In this document: positions 26,836 to 35,256 of the stretch, in pieces
Layout: each line of letters opens with the position of its first letter
Numbering within the stretch: position 1 is the stretch's first letter
Source: Bradyrhizobium oligotrophicum S58
GTDB taxonomy: Bacteria > Pseudomonadota > Alphaproteobacteria > Rhizobiales > Xanthobacteraceae
Direction: 5' to 3'
NCBI RefSeq assembly: GCF_000344805.1
Contig: NC_020453.1
Location: 682,001 to 746,000 of the forward strand
DNA length: 64,000 bases
Notes under the pieces: generated by a model
What the model saw: only the letters and a program-made list of their open reading frames with translations
Told to the model about the DNA's origin: nothing
Database searches by the model: none
Position numbers and translations under genes: made by a program

Positions 26836-28161
26836 GTGACGGTCTTTTTGCGTTGTCTTTCAATCGGACTCTTTCTCTGCGCGGCGTTTTGCGCTGCGAC
26901 GGCCCGTGCCGCGACCGAGATCATGTGGTGGCATGCGATGTCGGGCGAGCTCGGCAAGCAGGTCGACAGGCTCGCGGCGGAGTTCAACGCGTCGCAACCC
27001 GACTATCGCATCGTGCCGAGCTACAAGGGCAGCTACACGGAGACCGTGACCGCGGCGATCTTCGCGTTCCGCTCACGCAGCCAGCCGGCGATCGTCCAGG
27101 TCAACGAGATCGCAACGGCGACGATGACCGCGGCCAAGGGAGCGATCTATCCCGTCTACGAGCTGATGCACGACCAGCGGGAAAACTTTTCGCCCGCGGC
27201 CTATCTGCCGGCCGTGACCGGCTCATACGCCGATGCGGAAGGCAATCTGCTGTCGTTTCCGTTCAATGCGTCGACGCCCATCCTCTACTACAACAAGGAT
27301 CAGTTTCGCTCGGCGGGTCTCGATCCTGAGCGGCCGCCAAAGACCTGGCCGGAGCTTGGACAAGCAGCCAGGCGGCTGCGCGACAATGGTGTCGCCTGCG
27401 GCTTCACGACCTCCTGGCCTGCCTGGATCAACATCGAGAACTTCTCCGCCTTCCACAATCTGCCGATCGCCACCCGGGCCAATGGCTTTGCCGGGCTCGA
27501 CGCCGTCCTGACCTTCAACAATCCGCAGGTCACGCGCCACATCACGCAGCTTGCGGAATGGCAGAAGACCAGGCTGTTCGACTATGGCGGCCGCGGGCAG
27601 GCTGCCGAGCCGCGCTTTCAGAAGGGCGAGTGCGGCATCTTCATCGGCTCGTCGGCGACGCGCGCCGACATCAAGGCGAATTCGAAGTTCGAGGTGGGTT
27701 ACGGCATGATGCCGTATTGGCCTGACGTCGCGGGGGCGCCGCAGAACTCGATCATCGGCGGCGCGACGCTGTGGGTGCTGCGCGACCGGCCGGCCGCCGA
27801 GTACAGGGGGGTCGCCAGGTTCTTCGCCTATCTGTCGCGGCCGGACATCCAGGCCGCCTGGCACCAGAATACGGGCTATCTGCCGATCACGCGCGCGGCG
27901 TTTGATCTGACGCGCGCGCAGGGCTTCTACGATCGCAACCCGGGAGCGGTCATCTCGATCGAGCAGGTGACGCTGAATCCGCCGACCGAGAATTCACGGG
28001 GGCTCCGGCTTGGCTCGTTCGTGCTGATTCGTGACGCGATCGAGGATGAGATGGAGCAGGCGTTCAGCGGCCGCAAACCAGCGCGGGCAGCGCTCGATGC
28101 GGCCGTCGAACGCGGCAACCGGCTGCTGCGCCAATTCGAGCGCGCGAGCCCGGACCGCTGA
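26836..28161 (+). CDS. UgpB-like extracellular solute-binding protein
   Basis: This 441-residue family-1 binding protein resembles the sn-glycerol-3-phosphate binder UgpB. After a Sec signal (TVFLRCLSIGLFLCAAFCAA) the mature protein starts ATEIMWWHAMSGELGKQVD, the typical UgpB opening, and has YKGSYTETVTAAIFAFRS, LSFPFNASTPILYYNKD and QNSIIGGATLWVL. The GTG at 26836, with GGAG upstream, is chosen because it directly begins the signal peptide. There are no UgpA/UgpE/UgpC partners. Instead the gene is coupled by a TGATG overlap to a phosphotransferase-fold gene. It may therefore serve a distant transporter. Confidence 0.85.
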   Translation: MTVFLRCLSIGLFLCAAFCAATARAATEIMWWHAMSGELGKQVDRLAAEFNASQPDYRIVPSYKGSYTETVTAAIFAFRSRSQPAIVQVNEIATATMTAAKGAIYPVYELMHDQRENFSPAAYLPAVTGSYADAEGNLLSFPFNASTPILYYNKDQFRSAGLDPERPPKTWPELGQAARRLRDNGVACGFTTSWPAWINIENFSAFHNLPIATRANGFAGLDAVLTFNNPQVTRHITQLAEWQKTRLFDYGGRGQAAEPRFQKGECGIFIGSSATRADIKANSKFEVGYGMMPYWPDVAGAPQNSIIGGATLWVLRDRPAAEYRGVARFFAYLSRPDIQAAWHQNTGYLPITRAAFDLTRAQGFYDRNPGAVISIEQVTLNPPTENSRGLRLGSFVLIRDAIEDEMEQAFSGRKPARAALDAAVERGNRLLRQFERASPDR

Positions 28162-29114
28162 TGACGGCGCTGCCTCTGGTCGCGAACGGAGCGCAGCTCC
28201 GGCAACTCCGTGCCGACGAGACGCGCTGGCTGCCGGCCGCGCGCGATATCGTGCGCGCTCACGGTTACGGCGACGCGCGGCTGGTGCCGTTCGCGGCGGG
28301 GACCAATCTGGTCCTCGCGCTGAACGACGGGCTGATCCTGAAAATCTTCCCGCCGTTTTATCGCGGCAAGTTTCAGTCTGAACGGGCGACGCTGCGCGTG
28401 TTGGCCCGGCGCCTCGCTGATATCGCGACGCCCGAACTGCTGCATGAAGGAGAGCACGGCGGCTGGTCCTATCTGATCATGACGCGGCTCGACGGCATTC
28501 CTGCATCCGATGTCTGGCCGCAACTGCCCGAGCCGGACAAGGAGCGCCTGCTCCGGCAGGTCGGCCAGGTGATCGCCAGCGTGCAGCGGGTCCCTCTCGG
28601 AGAACTGCTCACGCTCGGCCCGCGCTGGTCCGACTTTCTGCGAGAACAACTCGCCGGGTGCTATGCGCGCCATCAACGGCTGGGCTTGCCGCCGGCGCTG
28701 CTCGCTCAGCTCGGCGGCTTCCTGCAGGACGCGGCTGGCATGCTGCCTGCGAATCCGCAGCCCGTGATTCTCACCGGCGAATACATCCCGGAAAACTTCC
28801 TGGTCGCACGCGACGGAGAGGGCTGGCGCGTGCGCGGGCTGTTCGACTTCGGCGACGTCATGGTCGGCTTCGATGAGTATGACCTGCTCGGGCCGAGCGC
28901 GTTCATGGCTGCCGGCCATCCCGGACGCGTGCGCGCTCTCTTCGAAGGATATGGCTTCGCTCGAGACGATATGACCTGGCAGCTGAAACGACGGCTGCTC
29001 GCCTTGATGCTGCTGCACCAGGCGAGCGATCCCGTCCGTCATATCTGCATTCCTGATTGGCCGGCCAAGGTCCGCGACTTCGATGAGCTCCAGGCGCTGA
29101 TCTGGCCGGAGTGA
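28161..29114 (+). CDS. Aminoglycoside-phosphotransferase-fold protein, atypical catalytic loop
   Basis: The 317-residue protein has the APH/choline-kinase fold: an N-lobe with VPFAAGTNLVLALNDGLILKIF (nucleotide loop and Lys) and a C-lobe ending in RGLFDFGDVMVGFDEYDLL, where DFGD supplies the metal-binding Asp. The catalytic loop, normally HxDxxxxN, reads LTGEYIPENFLV. The His is replaced by Thr and the catalytic Asp position is occupied by Glu, while the Asn is kept. It overlaps the upstream binding-protein gene by one base. It may phosphorylate a small molecule taken up by that system, or be a non-canonical kinase. No resistance role is implied. Confidence 0.8.
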   Translation: MTALPLVANGAQLRQLRADETRWLPAARDIVRAHGYGDARLVPFAAGTNLVLALNDGLILKIFPPFYRGKFQSERATLRVLARRLADIATPELLHEGEHGGWSYLIMTRLDGIPASDVWPQLPEPDKERLLRQVGQVIASVQRVPLGELLTLGPRWSDFLREQLAGCYARHQRLGLPPALLAQLGGFLQDAAGMLPANPQPVILTGEYIPENFLVARDGEGWRVRGLFDFGDVMVGFDEYDLLGPSAFMAAGHPGRVRALFEGYGFARDDMTWQLKRRLLALMLLHQASDPVRHICIPDWPAKVRDFDELQALIWPE

Positions 29115-29280
29115 TTCGTAAATTGCCCGGCTCGCTGTTGGCTGGGTAAATCTGTCGCATGTATCCTGGTCAGCTCAAAGAATAAGCAGATCTGCAGCTT
29201 TGTATGCAATTTCTTGGGAGGGCGCGCAGCCGTTGAGGGATGTGTTTCGCTAATTCAATAACTTAGCTACCTCCCGGGAT

Positions 29281-29295
29281 TGGCACGAAGCTTGC
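29281..29295 (+). promoter_or_regulatory. Sigma-54 (RpoN) promoter of the dipeptide-type ABC/Atz operon
   Basis: TGGCACGAAGCTTGC matches the RpoN consensus TGGCAC-N5-TTGC exactly: GG of the -24 element at 29282-29283 and GC of the -12 element at 29294-29295. Transcription would start near 29306, giving a leader of about 30 nt before the ATG at 29336, with GGGAG ahead of it. Confidence 0.8.
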
Positions 29296-29335
29296 GATCC
29301 ATGTTCCCGCCGGTTGTTGTCCTCGGGAGCATTTG

Positions 29336-30958
29336 ATGAAGCGTCGCGATTTTCTGAAATCCGTGTCGGGTCTGGCTGCAGGCGCGGCGCTGCCGATGGC
29401 GCCGGCGGTGATCCCCTCCGCAAAGGCGGATGCCCGCTCCGAGACGCTGCTGATCGTGTCCGAGGGCGGCCCCAACAATCTCGACATTCATGGCGTCGGC
29501 ACCAACGTGCCCGGCTATGAGGTCTCATGGAATTGCTACGACCGCCTGATCAGTCACGAGATGAAGAGTGGCCCCGGTGGCGTGCCGTACTACGATCGCG
29601 ACAAGTTCAAGCTCGAGCTTGCCGAGGACATGACCATCGGTGACATGTCGGTCGCCTTCAAGCTGCGCAAGAACGCCAAATTCCATGATGGCGCGCCGGT
29701 GACGGCCAAGGACGTGAAATGGTCGCTCGACCGCGCCGTCAGCGTCGGCGGCTTCCCGACCTTCCAGATGAGCGCTGGCTCGCTGACCAAGCCGGAGCAG
29801 TTCGTCATCGTCGACGACCACACCGTGCGCGTCGATTTTCTCAAGAAGGACCGGCTGACGATCCCCGATCTCGCCGTCATCGTCCCGTGCGTCGTCAACT
29901 CCGAGCTGGTGAAGAAGAACGCCACCGACAAGGACCCCTGGGGCCTCGAATTCACCAAGCAGCAGACCGCGGGCTCCGGCGCCTACAAGGTGACGAAGTG
30001 GACCGCCGGCACCGAAGTGATCATGGAGCGCAACGACGATTGGGTGTGCGGGCCGCTGCCGAAGATCAAGCGCGTGATCTGGCGCATGGTCCCGCAGGCC
30101 GGCAACCGCCGCGCGCTGCTGGAGCGGGGCGATGCCGACATCTCCTATGAGCTGCCGAACAAGGACTTCCAGGAGATGAAGTCGAACGGCAAGCACACGG
30201 TGATCTCGCTGCCGATCTCGAACGGCATCCAGTATATCGGCATGAACGTGACCAAGCCGCCGTTCGATAATCCCAAGGTGCGGCAGGCGCTCGCCTATGC
30301 GATGCCGTATCAGAAGATCATCGACGCCGTGATGTTCGGGCTCGCCAATCCGATGTTCGGCGCCGCGGCCGACAAGGCGACCGAGGTGGCGTGGCCGCAG
30401 CCGACCAAATACGCAACCGACATGGACAAGGCCAAGGCGCTACTGGCCGAGGCCGGCTATGCGAACGGCTTCGAGACCACGATCTCCTTCGATCTCAATT
30501 TCGCGCAGGTCAACGAGCCCTTGTGCGTGCTGGTGCAGGAGAGCCTCGCCCAGCTCGGCATCAAGACCACGATCAACAAGGTGCCCGGCGCCAATTGGCG
30601 CACCGAGCTGAACAAGAAGGAGATGCCGCTGTTCACCAACATCTTCTCGGGCTGGCTCGATTATCCCGAATACTTCTTCTACTGGTGCTATCACGGCAAC
30701 AATTCCGTGTTCAACACGATGAGCTACAAGTCGCCTGCGATGGACAAGCTCATCGATGGCGCGCGCGACGCGGCCGCGACCGGTGACAAGGCGACCTACG
30801 ATGCGGACGTGAAGGGCTTCGTCGATCTCGCCTTCGCCGAGGTGCCGCGCATTCCGCTGTACCAGCCGTTCGTCAACGTCGCGATGCAGAAGAACATCTC
30901 CGGCTATCAGTACTGGTTCCACCGCCGGCTGGACTATCGCGCCCTGGTGAAGGGGTGA
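29336..30958 (+). CDS. Dipeptide-type ABC transporter binding protein
   Basis: This 540-residue family-5 binding protein has a twin-arginine signal (MKRRDFLKSVSGLAAGAALP, cleavage near AKA). The SBP_bac_5 pattern includes FKLRKNAKFHDGAPVTAKDV and PFDNPKVRQALAYAMPYQKI. The ATG at 29336 follows GGGAG and is preferred to the TTG immediately before it. It is the first gene of a run encoding two permeases, a fused double ATPase and AtzG/E/H amidohydrolase proteins. Its ligand is therefore more likely a ureide, biuret-like or other nitrogen-rich compound than a peptide; this is inference from context. Confidence 0.9.
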   Translation: MKRRDFLKSVSGLAAGAALPMAPAVIPSAKADARSETLLIVSEGGPNNLDIHGVGTNVPGYEVSWNCYDRLISHEMKSGPGGVPYYDRDKFKLELAEDMTIGDMSVAFKLRKNAKFHDGAPVTAKDVKWSLDRAVSVGGFPTFQMSAGSLTKPEQFVIVDDHTVRVDFLKKDRLTIPDLAVIVPCVVNSELVKKNATDKDPWGLEFTKQQTAGSGAYKVTKWTAGTEVIMERNDDWVCGPLPKIKRVIWRMVPQAGNRRALLERGDADISYELPNKDFQEMKSNGKHTVISLPISNGIQYIGMNVTKPPFDNPKVRQALAYAMPYQKIIDAVMFGLANPMFGAAADKATEVAWPQPTKYATDMDKAKALLAEAGYANGFETTISFDLNFAQVNEPLCVLVQESLAQLGIKTTINKVPGANWRTELNKKEMPLFTNIFSGWLDYPEYFFYWCYHGNNSVFNTMSYKSPAMDKLIDGARDAAATGDKATYDADVKGFVDLAFAEVPRIPLYQPFVNVAMQKNISGYQYWFHRRLDYRALVKG

Positions 30959-30999
30959 GCGGCGTGCACGGGCTTTGTCATGTGGGCCGAGCTCTCTCG

Positions 31000-31105
31000 C
31001 TCCCTCCCCCCTTGTGGGGGAGGGGCGGGGAGGGGGGTAGCCACGGACACCGCCGTCGCGGCTCACCCCTCTCCCCAGCCCTCCCTCACAAGGGGGGAGG
31101 GAGCC
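31000..31105. repeat. Inverted repeat with C-rich/G-rich arms inside the ABC operon
   Basis: CTCCCTCCCCCCTTGTG at about 31000-31016 pairs with CACAAGGGGGGAGGGAG (31089-31105). Further GGGGAGG and CCTCTCCCC tracts pair inside. It lies in the gap between the binding protein and the first permease, where it may lower downstream expression relative to the binding protein. Confidence 0.75.
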
Positions 31106-31154
31106 GATTGCGCCGTGCTGCGAAATCCTGCCTCGTTCTGACGAGGCTGTATCC

Positions 31155-32168
31155 ATGCTGAGCCTCGTCGCCAAGCGTCTCGCCTTCGCGATCCCCTCGC
31201 TGATCGGCGTCGTGATCGTCACCTTCCTGCTCACCCGCGCGCTGCCCGGCGATCCCGCCGCTTATTTCGCAGGTCCCGCCGCCACCAAGGAAGCGGTGGA
31301 GCAGATCCGAAAGAAGCTCGGCCTCGACAAGCCGCTGGTCGAGCAGTTCTTCCGCTACACCGCCGATCTTGCCCATGGTGATCTCGGCAGCTCGCTGACG
31401 ACAGGACAGCCGGTGGCGAGCGAGATCCGTAACCGCCTGCCGGCCTCCGCCGAGCTGACCTTGCTCGGCCTGCTGGTCTCGGTCGCCATCGCGCTGCCGC
31501 TCGGCGTGCTTGCGGCAACGCGGCCGGGGTCATGGATCGATCACGCCTGTCGTATCGTGACCACGGCGGGCGTGTCGCTGCCGGTGTTCTTCACCGGGCT
31601 GGTGCTGGTTTACGTGTTCTATTTCCAGCTCGGCTGGTCGCCGGCGCCGCTCGGCCGGCTCGACGTGTTCTACAGCGCCCCGCCCAACGTGACCGGCTTC
31701 TTCCTGATCGATACGCTGATCGCTGGAGATGGCGAGGCATTCCGCTCGGCGCTGAGCCAGCTGCTGCTGCCGGCCGCCACCTTGGCGATCTTCTCGCTGG
31801 CGCCGATCGCGCGCATGACGCGCGCGTCCATGCTTTCGGTGCTGTCATCGGAGTTCGTGCGAACGGCCCGCGCCTCCGGCCTGTCGCCCTCCACGGTCAC
31901 CGTGACCTACGCGTTCCGCAACGCCATGCTGCCGGTGATCACGACGCTGTCGATGGTGTTCTCGTTCCTGCTCGGCGCCAATGTGCTGGTGGAGAAGGTG
32001 TTCGCCTGGCCGGGCATCGGCTCCTATGCGGTCGAGGCGCTGATCGCATCGGACTTCGCGCCAGTCCAGGGCTTCGTGCTGACGATGGCCGTCATGTACG
32101 TCGTCCTCAACCTCGTCATCGACATTCTCTATGGCGTCATCGATCCCCGTGTGAGGCTTGAAGGATGA
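31155..32168 (+). CDS. ABC transporter permease, DppB type
   Basis: This 337-residue inner-membrane permease has six predicted helices. Recognisable parts are the N-terminal TFLLTRALPGDPAAYFAGP, the LGLDKPLVEQFFRY loop and the ATPase-coupling EAA segment SEFVRTARASGLSPSTVTVTYAFRNAM. The end, VINILYGVIDPR-like (actual DILYGVIDPRVRLEG), is typical for DppB proteins. It overlaps the next permease gene by 4 bp (ATGA). Confidence 0.94.
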   Translation: MLSLVAKRLAFAIPSLIGVVIVTFLLTRALPGDPAAYFAGPAATKEAVEQIRKKLGLDKPLVEQFFRYTADLAHGDLGSSLTTGQPVASEIRNRLPASAELTLLGLLVSVAIALPLGVLAATRPGSWIDHACRIVTTAGVSLPVFFTGLVLVYVFYFQLGWSPAPLGRLDVFYSAPPNVTGFFLIDTLIAGDGEAFRSALSQLLLPAATLAIFSLAPIARMTRASMLSVLSSEFVRTARASGLSPSTVTVTYAFRNAMLPVITTLSMVFSFLLGANVLVEKVFAWPGIGSYAVEALIASDFAPVQGFVLTMAVMYVVLNLVIDILYGVIDPRVRLEG

Positions 32169-33067
32169 GCACCGTCGCGCCGACCCTCGACCCCGCCGCC
32201 GGTCCGGCGAGGACGTCGGGAATATCAGCCCTGATTGGCCACACGCGTTATGTGCTGGCCGAGAACAGGGTCACGGGCTTTGCCTTCGGCCTGCTGGTCG
32301 TGATCCTGTTCGCGGCCCTGTTCGGGCCATGGATCGTGCCCTACGATCCGCTCGCCAGCGATACGGCGTCAGCGCTGAAGCCGCCGTCGGCCGCGCACTG
32401 GTTCGGCACCGATCAGCTCGGCCGCGACATCTTCAGCCGCGTCGTGGTCGCGGCCCGGCTCGATACGTTCATCGCGGTGGCCTCGGTCGTGCTGGTGTTC
32501 CTGATGGGCGGCCTCGCCGGCGTCGCCGCCGGCTTCTTTGGCGGTTGGACCGATCGCGTCGTCGGCCGCATCGCCGACACCATCATGGCGTTTCCGCTGT
32601 TCGTGCTGGCGATGGGCATCGTCGCCGCACTCGGCAACACCGTGCAGAACATCATCATCGCCACCGCGATCGTGAACTTCCCGCTCTATGCCCGCGTCGC
32701 GCGCGCCGAGGCCAATGTCCGCCGCAACGCCGGCTTCGTGCAGGCGGCGCGGCTGTCGGGCAACAGCGAGATGCGCATCCTGCTCGGCCACATCCTGCCC
32801 AACATCATGCCGATCATGATCGTGCAGATGTCGCTGACCATGGGCTACGCGATCCTCAATGCCGCCGGCCTCTCCTTCATCGGCCTCGGCGTCCGGCCGC
32901 CGACGGCCGAATGGGGCATCATGGTCGCCGAGGGCGCGTCCTTCATGGTGTCGGGCGAATGGTGGATCGCGCTGTTTCCCGGCCTCGCGCTGATGATCGC
33001 GGTGTTCTGCTTCAACCTGCTCGGCGACGGCCTGCGCGACATCGTCGACCCGCAGCGCAGGACGTAA
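32165..33067 (+). CDS. ABC transporter permease, DppC type
   Basis: The 300-residue second permease has the DppC N-terminal extension, then FGTDQLGRDIFSRVVVAARL, a hallmark of the family. The EAA coupling loop reads EANVRRNAGFVQAARLSGNSE. It ends FNLLGDGLRDIVDPQRRT, the usual C-terminus. It pairs with the upstream permease to form the membrane channel. A palindromic repeat separates it from the ATPase gene 177 bp downstream. Confidence 0.94.
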   Translation: MSTVAPTLDPAAGPARTSGISALIGHTRYVLAENRVTGFAFGLLVVILFAALFGPWIVPYDPLASDTASALKPPSAAHWFGTDQLGRDIFSRVVVAARLDTFIAVASVVLVFLMGGLAGVAAGFFGGWTDRVVGRIADTIMAFPLFVLAMGIVAALGNTVQNIIIATAIVNFPLYARVARAEANVRRNAGFVQAARLSGNSEMRILLGHILPNIMPIMIVQMSLTMGYAILNAAGLSFIGLGVRPPTAEWGIMVAEGASFMVSGEWWIALFPGLALMIAVFCFNLLGDGLRDIVDPQRRT

Positions 33068-33095
33068 GGCGATGAAGGCGCAACAAAGCCACGCT

Positions 33096-33222
33096 GTCAT
33101 TGCCGGACTTGACCCGGCAATCCATCTCTTCAAGGAAGCCTTCGTTGGTATGATGGATGCGCGGGCCTTCGCCGCGCCGAAGGGGCTCCGGCCCCGCAGG
33201 CGGGTCAAGCCCGCGCATGACG
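33096..33222. repeat. Palindromic repeat between permease and ATPase genes
   Basis: GTCATTGCCGGACTTGACCC at the left and GGGTCAAGCCCGCGCATGAC at the right form imperfect complementary arms with paired AATCCAT/ATGGATG-like inner parts. The copy at 34091-34180, inside the next gene, and that at 58464-58584 belong to the same family. Confidence 0.75.
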
Positions 33223-33244
33223 ATCGGAATAAGCGGAGCCATCC

Positions 33245-35053
33245 ATGACCGCACAGCCGCTGCTCGACGTCCGCGATCTCACCGTCGAATTCTCCACCCG
33301 GCGCGGCATCGTCAAGGCGGTGCAACATGTCGACATCTCCGTCGCGAAGGGCGAGACCTTGGCGATCGTCGGCGAATCCGGCTCGGGAAAATCCGTGACG
33401 TCCTACGCGGTCATGCGCATTCTCGACCGGGCCGGGCGCATCGCCGAGGGCTCGGTGATGTTCTCCGGAGTCGACGTCAAGGCGGCAGACGAGAGCGCCA
33501 TGCGTGATCTGCGCGGGCGCGAGATCTCGATGATCTTCCAGAACCCGCGCGCGGCGCTGAACCCGATCCGCAAAGTGGGCCAGCAGATCGAGGATGTGCT
33601 GAAGCAGCATGCCCAGGCGGCGGCCAGCGACCGCGCCGAGAAGGCGATCGCAGCCCTCGAACAGGTCAAGATCGCGCGCCCGCGTGAGCGCTATCACGCC
33701 TATCCGTTCGAGCTGTCGGGCGGCATGTGTCAGCGCGTCGTCATCGCGCTGGCGCTGGCCTGCAATCCGCAGCTGCTGATCGCGGACGAGCCGACGACGG
33801 GTCTCGATGTCACCACGCAGAAGGCGGTGATGGACCTCGTCGTCGAGCTGACCAAGAGCCGCGGCATGTCGACGATCCTGATCACGCATGATCTGGGTCT
33901 CGCTGCCGCGTATTGCGATCGCGTCGTGGTGATGGAGAAGGGCCGTGTGGTCGAGACCGCCAAGGCCGCCGACATCTTCGCCAATCCGCAGCATCCGTAT
34001 ACACGCAAGCTGATGCGCGCGACGCCGCGGCTCGGCGTGTCCTTGCGCGATCTGCTGCCGGAGGAGGAGGCATTGCCAAAACCACAGCCCGCCATCGCCG
34101 GGCTTGACCCGGCGATCCATCCCTCTTCGGAAGACTCGCTTGAGGGGATGGACCCCCGGGTCAAGCCCGGGGGTGACGAGCGGAATGAGGAGGGCGAGCG
34201 GAGCGTGAGCAGCACCAAGCCGCTCCTCCTGGTCGACAAGCTGGTCAAGGAATATCCGCGCCAGGGCGCAACCGCGACGCTGTCAAAACTGTTCGGCCGC
34301 AAGCCGGCGATCGAGCCCGAGGTGTTTCGCGCCGTCGACGGCATCAGCTTCACGGTCGGTCACGGCGAGAGCGTCGGCCTGGTCGGCGAATCCGGCTGCG
34401 GCAAGTCGACGACGTCGATGATGGTGATGCGGTTGCTCGACCAGACCTCGGGCCGCATCAGCTTCGACGGCGAGGAGATCGGCAACATCCTGCCGCAGGC
34501 GTTCGCGCGGCTGCCGCTGCGCAGCCGCATCCAGATGGTGTTCCAGGATCCGACCGACAGCCTCAATCCGCGCTTCACGGCCGTGCGCGCCATCGCCGAT
34601 CCGATCCTGCAGCTCGGCGACATCAAGGGACGCAATGCCATTCGTGCGCGCTGCGAGGAGCTCGCGACCATGGTCGGCCTGCCGCTCAACCTGCTCGACC
34701 GCTTCCCGCATCAGCTCTCGGGCGGCCAGAAGGCGCGCGTCGGCATTGCGCGCGCCATTGCGCTGCACCCCAAGCTCGTCATCCTCGACGAGCCGACCGC
34801 GGCGCTCGACGTCTCCGTGCAGGCCGTCGTGCTCAATCTGCTGCAGGACCTCAAGCAGCAATTGGGCATGAGCTATCTGTTCGTCTCCCATGATTTGAAT
34901 GTGGTGCGCCTGCTGTGCGATCGTGTGATCGTGATGCGGTCGGGCCGAATCGTCGAGGAAGGCACGTCGGAACGTGTGCTAGGTGATCCGCAGGATGCCT
35001 ATACGCGTGAGCTGCTGACGGCGATTCCACACCCGCCGCTGCCGGCGCATTAA
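33245..35053 (+). CDS. Fused DppD-DppF ABC ATPase with repeat-derived linker
   Basis: Two full ATPase domains lie in one 602-residue protein. The first has Walker A GESGSGKS (residues 43-50), signature LSGGMCQRV and Walker B LLIADEPTTGLD. The second has GESGCGKS, LSGGQKARVGIARA and LVILDEPTAALD. Each is followed by the oligopeptide-type C-terminal region (HPYTRKLMRATP; DAYTRELLTAIP). The linker at about residues 282-316 is translated from a palindromic intergenic repeat (34091-34180), and reads PAIAGLDPAIHPSS then MDPRVKPGGDE. This suggests that two separate genes fused through, or acquired, a repeat. Energises the importer encoded upstream. Confidence 0.93.
   Translation: MTAQPLLDVRDLTVEFSTRRGIVKAVQHVDISVAKGETLAIVGESGSGKSVTSYAVMRILDRAGRIAEGSVMFSGVDVKAADESAMRDLRGREISMIFQNPRAALNPIRKVGQQIEDVLKQHAQAAASDRAEKAIAALEQVKIARPRERYHAYPFELSGGMCQRVVIALALACNPQLLIADEPTTGLDVTTQKAVMDLVVELTKSRGMSTILITHDLGLAAAYCDRVVVMEKGRVVETAKAADIFANPQHPYTRKLMRATPRLGVSLRDLLPEEEALPKPQPAIAGLDPAIHPSSEDSLEGMDPRVKPGGDERNEEGERSVSSTKPLLLVDKLVKEYPRQGATATLSKLFGRKPAIEPEVFRAVDGISFTVGHGESVGLVGESGCGKSTTSMMVMRLLDQTSGRISFDGEEIGNILPQAFARLPLRSRIQMVFQDPTDSLNPRFTAVRAIADPILQLGDIKGRNAIRARCEELATMVGLPLNLLDRFPHQLSGGQKARVGIARAIALHPKLVILDEPTAALDVSVQAVVLNLLQDLKQQLGMSYLFVSHDLNVVRLLCDRVIVMRSGRIVEEGTSERVLGDPQDAYTRELLTAIPHPPLPAH
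34091..34180. repeat. Palindromic repeat inside a coding sequence
   Basis: Left arm GCCGGGCTTGACCCGGCGAT (34097-34116) and right arm GACCCCCGGGTCAAGCCCGG (34151-34170) can pair, with an inner ATCCATCCC / GGGATGGA match. The element keeps the reading frame open through both ATPase domains. Confidence 0.85.
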
Positions 35054-35076
35054 GCGCGAGCTTGAGGGAGAGGCTG

Positions 35077-35256
35077 ATGGCTGAGCCATGGGACGACTAC
35101 ATCGATGCGGTCGGACGCGCGTTGAGCCTGCCGATCGAGGACGCCTGGCGTCCCGCGATCCGTGCCAATCTCGAGGTCTCGCTGAAGATGGCGAAACTGG
35201 TCGACGAATTCTTCCTGCCTGATGAAATCGAGCCTGCCAGTGTCTTCACCGCTTGA
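35077..35256 (+). CDS. atzG: AtzG-like small subunit (DUF4089)
   Basis: This 59-residue protein begins MAEPWDDYIDAVGRALSL and contains the DUF4089 pattern RANLEVSLKMAKLVDEFFLPDEIEPASVF. In Pseudomonas ADP, AtzG is the small subunit that binds and stabilises the AtzE amidase and resembles GatC. Here it lies directly before atzE and overlaps its start. The ATG at 35077 follows a clear GAGGGAGAGG. Identification rests on size, the terminal EPAxVF motif and context. Confidence 0.82.
   Translation: MAEPWDDYIDAVGRALSLPIEDAWRPAIRANLEVSLKMAKLVDEFFLPDEIEPASVFTA

Noticed and set aside
28161-29114. Antibiotic resistance gene (aminoglycoside phosphotransferase)
   Set aside because: Only the fold is shared. 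The catalytic loop differs, and the gene is coupled to a binding protein in a metabolic context.
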